45,274 nt of DNA from Pseudomonadota bacterium (lineage in GTDB: Bacteria > Pseudomonadota > Gammaproteobacteria > Burkholderiales > Thiobacillaceae): positions 1-45,274 of the forward strand of contig JAUXXW010000022.1 of assembly GCA_030684775.1 (NCBI GenBank), written 5' to 3'. How positions within the stretch are numbered: position 1 is the stretch's first letter; every line of letters begins with the position of its first letter. Made by a program: the position numbers and the translations under genes. The notes beneath the pieces were generated by a model. It was given only the letters and a program-made list of their open reading frames with translations. It did not search any database and was not told where the DNA came from. This document shows positions 7,035-15,382 of this stretch, one piece after another.

Positions 7035-8322
7035 GTTGGAGGTCTGGCTATTCGCCGACCGGGTCGGCACCTTGGCGTTGGTGGATGGCCGACTGAGTTT
7101 TTATTACGCGCCCGCCTGGCTATCGCTGCCGAACGCCGTTGCCTTGTCAGCCTCCCTCCCCCTGCAAGGGGAGCCGTTCGACGATCACAAGACGCGCCCC
7201 TTCTTTGCCGGTCTGCTGCCAGAGGGGCAGATGCGCCGCCTGATCGCGCAGCAATTCCAGGTCTCAGGTCAGAACGACTTTGCGCTGTTGGATCACATCG
7301 GTGGCGAATGCGCCGGGGCCGTGACGTTCCTTGAGCCGGGGCAGGCTTTGCCTGTGCCTACCCGCAACGATGACGTTCAATGGCTGAGCGACGAGGAAGT
7401 CGTGGCCATCCTGGAGGAATTGCCGCGTCGCCCCATGCTGGCAGGCTTTGACGGCTTGCGGCTTTCATTGGCGGGCGCCCAGGACAAACTGCCCGTGGTT
7501 TTTGATGGCGCGCGCATTGGCCTGCCGCGCAATGGCACGCCCAACTCCCACATCCTGAAGCCCGCCATCCATGCGGTTGAAGATAGCGTGCTCAACGAAG
7601 GCTTCTGCATGGCGCTGGCCGAGGCCATGAAACTCAAGCCGGCGAGGTCACACGTTCACGCCGTCTTGAACCGCCCGTTCTTGTTGGTTGAGCGCTACGA
7701 CCGAGTCGTGAATGCTCAGGGGCGCCGGCAGCGCCTGCATCAAGAGGATTTCTGCCAGGCGCTGGGTGTGGTGCCCGAAATGAAATACCGGAACGAAGGT
7801 GGCCCGGATCTGGCGCAATGCTTCGATCTGGTACGCCGTGCCACGCGGCCCGGTGCGCCCCAGGTGCTGCGGCTGTTCGACTATGTGATCTTCAATGCGT
7901 TGATCGGCAATCATGATGCGCACGCCAAGAATTTCTCACTGCTGTATTTGGGTGGAAAGTCGGGCAAGCCCCCCGTACTGGCACCGTGCTACGACACGCT
8001 TTCGACAGCGGTGTATCCGACACTGACGACGAAGATGGCGATGAAGATCGGCAGCAAGTACAAGTTCAGCGAAGTAGAGAAGCGGCACTGGGATCAATTT
8101 GCAGAAGGCGTAGGCCTTGCCAAGGCGCAGGCCAAAAGGCGAATTCTGGAGTTGGCGAAGTCGCTGCCCCCCACCGCGCGCAAGCTCCAATCCGACCCAG
8201 GACACCGCTTTGCAGGTCATACAGTGATTGAGCGAATCATTGCCCTGATTGAACAACGCTGCGCCCTGACGATTCGACGGTTCAGCGAACCTGCCGCTGA
8301 TGCTGCCGAGCCATCCTCCTGA
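7024..8322 (+). CDS. hipA: HipA-like serine/threonine kinase toxin
   Basis: A 432-residue HipA-family kinase, close to the family's normal length of about 440. The N-terminal subdomain (EVWLFADRVGTLAL, then LLPEG) is typical. The kinase core shows LAGAQDKLPV, HILKPA, the catalytic loop NHDAHAKNFSLL with D298, and the metal-binding aspartate D324 in CYDTLS. E. coli HipA phosphorylates glutamyl-tRNA synthetase and causes persistence; the substrate here is unknown. All catalytic features look intact, so the toxin is probably active. The gene ends 32 bases from the convergent GGDEF-EAL gene with no obvious terminator. Confidence 0.9.
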   Translation: MVHELEVWLFADRVGTLALVDGRLSFYYAPAWLSLPNAVALSASLPLQGEPFDDHKTRPFFAGLLPEGQMRRLIAQQFQVSGQNDFALLDHIGGECAGAVTFLEPGQALPVPTRNDDVQWLSDEEVVAILEELPRRPMLAGFDGLRLSLAGAQDKLPVVFDGARIGLPRNGTPNSHILKPAIHAVEDSVLNEGFCMALAEAMKLKPARSHVHAVLNRPFLLVERYDRVVNAQGRRQRLHQEDFCQALGVVPEMKYRNEGGPDLAQCFDLVRRATRPGAPQVLRLFDYVIFNALIGNHDAHAKNFSLLYLGGKSGKPPVLAPCYDTLSTAVYPTLTTKMAMKIGSKYKFSEVEKRHWDQFAEGVGLAKAQAKRRILELAKSLPPTARKLQSDPGHRFAGHTVIERIIALIEQRCALTIRRFSEPAADAAEPSS

Positions 8323-8354
8323 CCTACTGGACGATCGCGGCTTACCCCCGATTC

Positions 8355-11300
8355 TCACCGTGCCGGATGAACAAAACCCGGTAGCCAGCGTTCGAATTCA
8401 TCCGCCGGGATCGGTTTGCTGAACAGGTAGCCCTGGTACTGGTCGCAGCCGTACAGGCGCAGGAAGGCCAGTTGCTGTTCCGTTTCGACGCCTTCCGCGA
8501 GCACCTCCAGATTCAGGCTGCGCGCCATGGCGATGATGGTGGCGGCGATCTCGCGGTCGTTGGGGTCGTCGGCGAGGCCATCCACGAAACTCCGGTCGAT
8601 CTTGAGTTTGTCGATGGGGAAACGCTTGAGATAAGCCAGCGACGAATAGCCGGTGCCGAAGTCGTCGATGGTCAGGCGCACGCCCAGTGATTTGAGGGCA
8701 TCCAGGGTGGCGATGGCCTGGTCAGCCTGTTCCATGATGACGCTCTCGGTCAGTTCCAGTTCCAGGAGCCGCGCCGGCAGGCCGGTATCAAGCAGCACCG
8801 CGCGCACCAGTTCCGCCATATCGGCGGCCTGGAACTGGCGTCCGGACAGGTTCACCGCCATCACCAGCGGCGGCAGGCCGGCATCGAGCCAGGCGCGGGC
8901 CTGGGCGCAGGCGCTACGCAATATCCACTCGCCCAGGGGCACGATCAGGCCGGTTTCCTCGGCGATGGGAATGAACTTGGCTGGCGGCACCAGGGCTTTC
9001 CCCGGTGGCTGCCAGCGCACCAGGGCCTCGACTCCGACGGCGCGGCCGCTGTGGGCGTCGATCAGCGGCTGGTAGTGCAGGATGAATTCACCCCGTTCCA
9101 GGCCACGGCGTAACCGTGTTTCCAGGGCCAGGTGCTCGTTGGCCGCCGTGGTCAGGGCTTCGGTATAGAAACGGTAGGTGTTGCGGCCCTGCTCCTTGGC
9201 CTGGTAGAGAGCGGCATCCGCGCTGCTCACCAGGCGCGTGGCATTGTCGGCATCGTCTGGGAACAGGCTGATGCCGATGCTGGCGCCGATGAACACCTCA
9301 TGGCCGCCACTGAGTTGCACCGGCGCGGCGAGAACCTGCAATAAATCCTGGGCGACGATGGCGGCCATCTGTGCCTCGTCCAGTTGTTCCAGGAGGATGA
9401 CGAATTCGTCGCCACCCAGGCGCGCCAGGGTGTCCTCGTCGCGCAGGCGTTTGCGGATGCGCAGCGCGATCGTGATCAACAGTTCGTCGCCGGCCGGATG
9501 GCCGAGGCTGTCGTTCACCGTCTTGAAGCGGTCCAGATCGAGGAACAGCAGGGCGATGCGCTGGCCATGGCGCCTGGCCTGGTCTACCGCGTGCTCCAGG
9601 CGCGAAGTGAACAGCAGGCGGTTGGGCAGATCGGTGAGCACGTCGAAATGCGCCAGGTGCTCCAGGCGCGCCTCGGATTCCTTCAAGTGGGTGATGTCGG
9701 CGAACAGGGAGACATAGCGCACGATCTGCCCGTCGGCGTCACGCACCGCGCTGATGGACAGCCACTTGGGAAAAATCTCGCCATCGCGGCGCCGGTCCCA
9801 CACCTCGCCCTGCCAGCGGCCGGTTTCACTCAGGGCGCGCCACATGGCCTGATAAAAAGCGGTGTCATGCCGCCCAGACTTGAACTTGGCCGGCGTCGCG
9901 CCGAGCACTTCCGCCTCGCTATAACCGGTGATTTCGCAGAAGGCGGGGTTGACCGCGAGGATGCGCGCGTGGCGGTCGGTCACCATCACGCCTTCCTGGG
10001 CGTTTTCAAACACCACAGCGGCCTGGTTCAGTTTTTCCTCCGCCTGGACGCGCTCGCTGATGTCGTGTGCCAACGCCGGCAAGAGCCGCTTGCCGTTCAG
10101 TTCAATGCAACTCACCCGGATTTCCACCGGGAATGCCATGCCGTCCTTGCGCCGGTGATGCCCATGAATGGTCACTGTGTGGCCGGGCTGTAACGCTTCC
10201 CAAAGCGCGGTGGCTCGTGCCAGATCGAAGTCCTGTTCCACATCCAGCACGTTCAGGGCCAACAATTCCGCACGGGTGTAGCCCAGGGTGTCGCAGGCGC
10301 GCTGGTTGACATCCACGATGCGGCCATTCAGGTCGGTGATGAACAAAGCGTCCGCCATCTGATCCACCATCAACCGGTAGCGCGTTTCGGTCTCCATCAG
10401 CGTCTGGTGCGCCTGTTCCAGATCGGTCAGGTCGCGCCCGGCCACGATCACCCCGGTGATGCGGCCATCGTCATCCCGATAGGGGGTATAGGTCACATCG
10501 ACAAAGCGGCGCCCCGTTGCCGGGAAATCGAACCAGTCGCTGTAATGCACCCGCTCGCCGGCCAGGCAGCGGTCCAGTTTTTTCTTCAACCGCGTGTCGA
10601 ACAGGGTCTGCCCCAGCAGTTCCGCCACGCTGTGGCCGATGATGTCCTCGCGCGCCTGGCCGTGGTGTTGCAGATAGGTATCGTTGATCGCGAGGTAACG
10701 GTAATCCCGGCCGAGAACGGAGAGATGGTCGGGCATGCAGGAAACCATGCGTTCGTACATGCGTAGGGTGGTCTCCACCTGCTTGCGCGCGCGGTTGCCG
10801 AGGCAGGCCTCCAGAAGCTGGGCGCAGGCCTCGACCACGGGGCGCAGTTCCGCCACCAGGGCTTCGTCGTAGCCGCCAGCGCGATTGGCCAGGCCGATGC
10901 TGCCGAGGATTTTTCCGCCGCGCAGCAACGGCAGGCCGAGGAAGGCGTCGAGGGAAGGGTGTCCAGGCGGCAGGCGGCCGCAACTGCGCGGGTCGTGGGC
11001 GGGGTCGTTGGCGATCACCGGGGCGCCGTCGAGCACGGCGGCGGCCAGGCTGTCGCGGGCGCTGAAGCGGAAACCGGAAGGCGCGTTCTCGTCGTAGAAG
11101 CGGCGCGCGGCCGCGTCCCAGTCCATCCGGGTAATGGCCAGCGATTGCAGATAGGGCGTGGCGTCCGCCTCGTGTTTCAGTTCCGCGATGAAACCGTATT
11201 GGCTGCCGGTGAGACGCAGGATGTCGGCGAGGGCGGTCGAGAAAACCGTGTCCGCGTCGCTGTCGCCGACATAGAGGGTGAGCAGGCGGCTGACGCATTC

Positions 11301-11687
11301 CAGGATTTCATTGCTCCGCCGCAATCGCGCCTCGGCCTGTTTACGCTCGGTGATGTCCACAAAGAGACCGGTGACGTAAGGCCGCCCTTCATGCTCCATC
11401 AGAAGGCCGATGCCATAAAAGGTGTGGCGGCTACCGTCGGCGACGATCAGATCCAGTTCCAGAGTCACCGACTCGCCGCTCAATATGCTGGCAATGGCCT
11501 GTGATACCCGTTCCTTCTGGTCGGGCGGCACCACGTCCAGTGGACGTAGGTGTTCAACATCCGCTGGTGTAAGGCCAAAGGTTTCCAGTCCGGCGCGGTT
11601 CCAGCCGGCGAAGCGGCCTTCCGCGTCGAACATGAAATAGATGCCGGGGGCGGCATCGAGTATGGGGTTGGCCTGATTGATCGTCAT
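8355..11687 (-). CDS. Multi-PAS/GAF GGDEF-EAL protein (c-di-GMP turnover)
   Basis: A 1110-residue cytosolic signalling protein with no membrane segment. Domain order is PAS (about 5-130, ending VDITERKQAEA), GAF (about 150-320), three further PAS domains (about 330-700), GGDEF and EAL. The GGDEF motif is intact at 758-762 and is preceded by RDED five residues upstream, the product-binding I-site, so the cyclase could be active and feedback-inhibited. The EAL motif is at 887-889 (EALVRW), with ELTES, DDFGTGYSSL and KIDRSF downstream, so the phosphodiesterase also looks competent. The start at 11687 (MTINQANP) is preferred because the longer frame upstream runs through a REPIN repeat. It is a tandem paralogue of the next gene. 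Confidence 0.88.
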   Translation of the reverse strand: MTINQANPILDAAPGIYFMFDAEGRFAGWNRAGLETFGLTPADVEHLRPLDVVPPDQKERVSQAIASILSGESVTLELDLIVADGSRHTFYGIGLLMEHEGRPYVTGLFVDITERKQAEARLRRSNEILECVSRLLTLYVGDSDADTVFSTALADILRLTGSQYGFIAELKHEADATPYLQSLAITRMDWDAAARRFYDENAPSGFRFSARDSLAAAVLDGAPVIANDPAHDPRSCGRLPPGHPSLDAFLGLPLLRGGKILGSIGLANRAGGYDEALVAELRPVVEACAQLLEACLGNRARKQVETTLRMYERMVSCMPDHLSVLGRDYRYLAINDTYLQHHGQAREDIIGHSVAELLGQTLFDTRLKKKLDRCLAGERVHYSDWFDFPATGRRFVDVTYTPYRDDDGRITGVIVAGRDLTDLEQAHQTLMETETRYRLMVDQMADALFITDLNGRIVDVNQRACDTLGYTRAELLALNVLDVEQDFDLARATALWEALQPGHTVTIHGHHRRKDGMAFPVEIRVSCIELNGKRLLPALAHDISERVQAEEKLNQAAVVFENAQEGVMVTDRHARILAVNPAFCEITGYSEAEVLGATPAKFKSGRHDTAFYQAMWRALSETGRWQGEVWDRRRDGEIFPKWLSISAVRDADGQIVRYVSLFADITHLKESEARLEHLAHFDVLTDLPNRLLFTSRLEHAVDQARRHGQRIALLFLDLDRFKTVNDSLGHPAGDELLITIALRIRKRLRDEDTLARLGGDEFVILLEQLDEAQMAAIVAQDLLQVLAAPVQLSGGHEVFIGASIGISLFPDDADNATRLVSSADAALYQAKEQGRNTYRFYTEALTTAANEHLALETRLRRGLERGEFILHYQPLIDAHSGRAVGVEALVRWQPPGKALVPPAKFIPIAEETGLIVPLGEWILRSACAQARAWLDAGLPPLVMAVNLSGRQFQAADMAELVRAVLLDTGLPARLLELELTESVIMEQADQAIATLDALKSLGVRLTIDDFGTGYSSLAYLKRFPIDKLKIDRSFVDGLADDPNDREIAATIIAMARSLNLEVLAEGVETEQQLAFLRLYGCDQYQGYLFSKPIPADEFERWLPGFVHPAR

Positions 11688-11715
11688 GTCACGCGGCGGC
11701 CCGTCGTGCCCGCAT

Positions 11716-11790
11716 CGTAGGTTGGGCAAAGCGCAGCGTGCCCAACAACCCGTCACCATGTTGGGCACGCTGCGCTTTGCCCAACCTACG
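11716..11790. repeat. REPIN, family A
   Basis: Two inverted copies of a GTAG-headed hairpin separated by a short spacer. Each half has stem GTTGGGCA/TGCCCAAC around a loop of the AAGCGCAGCG type, and the whole unit ends with CCTACG, the complement of its start. GTAG plus hairpin, in inverted pairs, is the known architecture of REP/REPIN elements moved by RAYT transposases. It fills the gap between the two GGDEF-EAL genes. Confidence 0.85.
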
Positions 11791-11819
11791 CCTACGCCTG
11801 ACTTCGTGAGTTTTGGCGC

Positions 11820-14800
11820 TCATGCTTGCGCGCTCCGTCGCGCCAGCCACCGTTCCAGTTCCGGCGCGGGCACCGGCCGGCTGCACAGGTAGCCCTGATA
11901 GGCATCGCAACCATGAATTTGCAGAAAGGCGAGTTGCTCCTCGGTTTCCACCCCTTCGGCCAGCACTTTCAGATGCAGGTTGCGCGCCATGGCGATGATG
12001 GTGGCGGCGATTTCCATGTCGCTCTGTTCCTGGGGGATTTCGCGGATGAAGCTCTGGTCGATCTTGAGTTTGTCGATGGGAAAGCGCTTCAGGTAGGCGA
12101 GCGAGGAATAGCCGGTGCCGAAGTCGTCGATGGAAATCGTGATGCCCAGTGCCTTGAGGTCGCGCAGCGTGGCGCTGGCCTGATCGGGATTCTCCATGAC
12201 CGCGCTTTCGGTGATTTCCAGTTCCAGTAAATTGGCGGGCAGGCCGCTGGCATCCAGCATGGCGTGGACATGCGCGGCCAGATTGGGCTGCCGGAACTGG
12301 CGTGGCGAGAGATTCACCGCCACGCCGAGCGAGGGCAGGTCGGCGTTATCCAGCCACTCCCTGGCCTGGGTGCAGGCTGTGAACAGCACCCACTCGCCGA
12401 GGGGAACGATAAGGCCGGTTTCTTCCGCCAGCGGGATGAAGCGGTTCGGCGCGATCAGGCCGGTGGTCGGGTGATTCCAGCGCACCAGGGCTTCCACCCC
12501 GACGATTCCGCCGCTGCCGACATCGATCTGCGGCTGGTAATACAGGACAAATTCCTGTTGCTCGATGGCGTGCCTCAGGCTGGCTTCCAGGGTCAGGCGC
12601 TCGCGCGCCGAGCGCGTCATCGCGGCGTTGTAGAAACGAAAGGTGTTGCGCCCGTCGTCCTTGGACTGGTGCATGGCGGCATCGGCATTCTTGAGCAGGG
12701 TGGCGGCGTCCTTGCCATCCGCCGGGTAGGCGCTGATGCCGATACTGGCGCCGACGAATACCGTTTGGCCGTCCAGGTCGAAGGGGAGGGTCAGGGCGGC
12801 GAGCAGTTTTTCCGCCATGGCGGAGGCCTGGGTGGCGTCCCCTCCCCGCTCCAGGGCAATGACAAACTCGTCCCCACCCAGTCGCGCCAGAGTGTCTTCC
12901 GCGCGCACTGACTGGCTCAGTCGGCGCGCCACTTCCCGCAATACCCGGTCGCCGGCGGGGTGGCCGAGGGCGTCATTGACGGTCTTGAAACGATCCAGAT
13001 CGACGAACAGCAGCGTCAGCGGTGTGCCATCGCGTTCGGCGCGCTGGATGGCGTGATCGAGGCGGGCATTGAACAACAAGCGGTTGGGCAGGCCGGTCAA
13101 GGGGTCGAAATGCGCCAGGCGTTCCCGCTCGGCCTCGGATTGCTTGATCTGGCTGATGTCGCTGAACACGCCGACATAATTGGTTAGCTTGCCGGCCGCG
13201 TCGGTGACCGTGCTGATGGTCAGCCACTCGGGATAGATTTCGCCGTTCTTGCGTCGATTCCAGATTTCGCCGCTCCAGGAGCCGGCCCGCGCGATGCTGT
13301 TCCAGACAGCCTGATAGAAAGGCTGGTCATGGCGACCGGACTTGAGGATGCGCGGGTTTCTGCCCAGCGCCTCCGCTTCCGTGTAGCCGGTGATGACCGT
13401 GAAGGCGCGGTTGACGGCGATCATGTTGCCCGCCGCGTCGGTGATCGAGACGCCGTCGGTGGTGCTTTCGAACACCTTGGCCGATTGCCGCAGCCGTTCC
13501 TCCGTTTTTCGCCGCGCGGTAATGTCCAGGAAGGTCACCACCGAACCGATCACCTGGCCATCCTGGCGCATCGGGTAGGACCAGTATTCCACCGGGAAGG
13601 CGGTGCCGTCGCGGCGCCAGAACACCTCGTCCTCGACATGAATGCCGCGATCCTCGACATAGGCGCGGTAGGCGCGGCATTCCCCGGCGGGATAGAGGCT
13701 GCCGTCGCCGTGGTGGTGGTGGATGACTTCGTGGATGTGGCGGCCGAGCAGATCCTCGGCGCGCTCATAACCGAGCAGGCGCAGGCCGGCCGGGTTGACG
13801 AAAATGCAGTCGCCGCGCGTATCGACGCCGTAGATGCCCTCGGCCATCGAGTCGAGCAACAGATTGATGCGTTCTTCCCGCTCGCGCAAAGCCTGCTGGT
13901 CGCGCCGGCGCTCGCTCACGTCGCGCATGACGCCGATGAACTGGCGCTGGCCGACACCGCCGCGTTCGCCGATGCTGACTTCGACCGGAATCTCGCGCCC
14001 ATCGCGGTGCAGCAACACGAAGGCGAGTTCGCGCCAGGGCATGCTGGGATGGCCGCTGTTCAGATAGCGGTTGAATCCGGCCTCATGCTGGCCGCGATAG
14101 CGTTCCGGCATCAAGTCGCTGAGCGGGCGCTCCTGGAGTTCCTTGTCGCTGTAGCCGATGAGCCGGCAGATGGCCGGGTTGGCGAAGACCACCCGGCTGG
14201 CTTCATCCACCACCAGGATGCCATCCACCGCGGTATCGAGGATGGCGCGTATGCGCGCCTCGCTCTCGACCAGGGCGGTCTCGGCGCGGCGTTGTTCGCT
14301 GATGTCCAGGCCGGAACTAAGCACACCGCTGACCTGGCCATCGGCACCGTGTAGCGGGGTGTTGTGCCAGGTCAGGTGGCGCTCTTCGCCCGTACAGGTG
14401 AGCACGGGATTGTCGTAGACGAGGGAGGAGTCGAGATCGCCCGCGAGCACCCGATGAAACAGCGCGCGGACATCGTCACGCACACGCTCGGGAATGAAGC
14501 ATTCGATCCAGTCCCGCCCGAGGATGTCGGCTTCCGCGCCACCCAGGATGGCGCGGCCCGCCGGATTGATCCGCGTGACGCGGCCCCGGTGATCGAGCAC
14601 CAGCAGCATCGCCCCGGATACGGAGAGCAATTGCTCGGCGTAATCACGCGACTCGCGCAGCGCCGCCTCAGCCTGTTTGCGCGCGGTGATGTCGCGCACC
14701 AGCGCCTGCAGCAGGGCGCCGCCGGGTCGTTCGATGACATTGAGCCGGATCTCTGCCTCGAACAGGCCGCCATCCAGACGTTGGTGCCGCCATTCGAATA

Positions 14801-15137
14801 ATTGCGGAGTGCCGTCGTAAGCCGACTTGATGTTGGCGCGCGCCGTGGCCTCGGAGTCGCTTCCATCCGCTTGCCGTGGCGGCGAGAAATCCCAGGGGGT
14901 CTTGCCCAGAATGTCTTCCTCGTCACAACCGAACAGCGTCAAGGTGCTGGGGTTGCACGCCACGAAGCGCACCCCGTCGAGCAGGAAAATGGCATCCCCC
15001 GACGCCTCGAACAGGGCGCGGCAATCCGGCGCGCAAGCGCGAAAAGTGGAGGTGGGGTGGGACGAATCGCTCAATGGAGTTCCAGAAACGCATCCCGTAA
15101 AGGAAATCCTCGCAAAGGCAAGTTGGGATTGGGCCAT
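11820..15137 (-). CDS. Five-PAS GGDEF-EAL protein (c-di-GMP turnover)
   Basis: A 1105-residue soluble protein with five predicted PAS domains in series (about 40-160, 165-285, 290-410, 415-535 and 545-665), followed by GGDEF and EAL. Each PAS ends with the usual DITARK/DISEQR-type linker. GGDEF is intact at 754-758 with RAED five residues before it (I-site). EALVRW begins at 882, with ITES and DDFGTGYSSL following. The last PAS plus GGDEF-EAL is clearly similar to the same part of the neighbour at 8355-11687 (shared SGRHD, IAATIIAMAR, LAEGVET), while the sensory front differs, so the pair arose by duplication with sensor exchange. No haem- or flavin-binding signature can be assigned by eye. 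Confidence 0.87.
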   Translation of the reverse strand: MAQSQLAFARISFTGCVSGTPLSDSSHPTSTFRACAPDCRALFEASGDAIFLLDGVRFVACNPSTLTLFGCDEEDILGKTPWDFSPPRQADGSDSEATARANIKSAYDGTPQLFEWRHQRLDGGLFEAEIRLNVIERPGGALLQALVRDITARKQAEAALRESRDYAEQLLSVSGAMLLVLDHRGRVTRINPAGRAILGGAEADILGRDWIECFIPERVRDDVRALFHRVLAGDLDSSLVYDNPVLTCTGEERHLTWHNTPLHGADGQVSGVLSSGLDISEQRRAETALVESEARIRAILDTAVDGILVVDEASRVVFANPAICRLIGYSDKELQERPLSDLMPERYRGQHEAGFNRYLNSGHPSMPWRELAFVLLHRDGREIPVEVSIGERGGVGQRQFIGVMRDVSERRRDQQALREREERINLLLDSMAEGIYGVDTRGDCIFVNPAGLRLLGYERAEDLLGRHIHEVIHHHHGDGSLYPAGECRAYRAYVEDRGIHVEDEVFWRRDGTAFPVEYWSYPMRQDGQVIGSVVTFLDITARRKTEERLRQSAKVFESTTDGVSITDAAGNMIAVNRAFTVITGYTEAEALGRNPRILKSGRHDQPFYQAVWNSIARAGSWSGEIWNRRKNGEIYPEWLTISTVTDAAGKLTNYVGVFSDISQIKQSEAERERLAHFDPLTGLPNRLLFNARLDHAIQRAERDGTPLTLLFVDLDRFKTVNDALGHPAGDRVLREVARRLSQSVRAEDTLARLGGDEFVIALERGGDATQASAMAEKLLAALTLPFDLDGQTVFVGASIGISAYPADGKDAATLLKNADAAMHQSKDDGRNTFRFYNAAMTRSARERLTLEASLRHAIEQQEFVLYYQPQIDVGSGGIVGVEALVRWNHPTTGLIAPNRFIPLAEETGLIVPLGEWVLFTACTQAREWLDNADLPSLGVAVNLSPRQFRQPNLAAHVHAMLDASGLPANLLELEITESAVMENPDQASATLRDLKALGITISIDDFGTGYSSLAYLKRFPIDKLKIDQSFIREIPQEQSDMEIAATIIAMARNLHLKVLAEGVETEEQLAFLQIHGCDAYQGYLCSRPVPAPELERWLARRSAQA

Positions 15138-15216
15138 GCCTCTACGGAAGCGTTAACGGCAGGCGGCCGTATATCTTTAGTCCAGGCGTCAGGTGAACCA
15201 GGCGCGCGCCCAGCGC

Positions 15217-15291
15217 CGTAGGTTGGGCAAAGCGAAGCGTGCCCAACATTGCGGCGGTTCGTTGGGCACGCTTCGCTTTGCCCAACCTACG
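15217..15291. repeat. REPIN, family A
   Basis: Paired inverted GTAG hairpins with stem GTTGGGCA/TGCCCAAC and loop AAGCGAAGCG, between the divergent GGDEF-EAL gene and uvrA, about 90 bases before the uvrA start. It could influence either promoter region through cruciform formation (inference). Confidence 0.85.
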
Positions 15292-15382
15292 TCACTGTTT
15301 CAATAGCGGCCGGCATTGCCGGTTTGAGCCGCCCCGCCCCAGGCGCGTATATTCAGCCGTTTCGTTTCAACCGGCCTCAACC

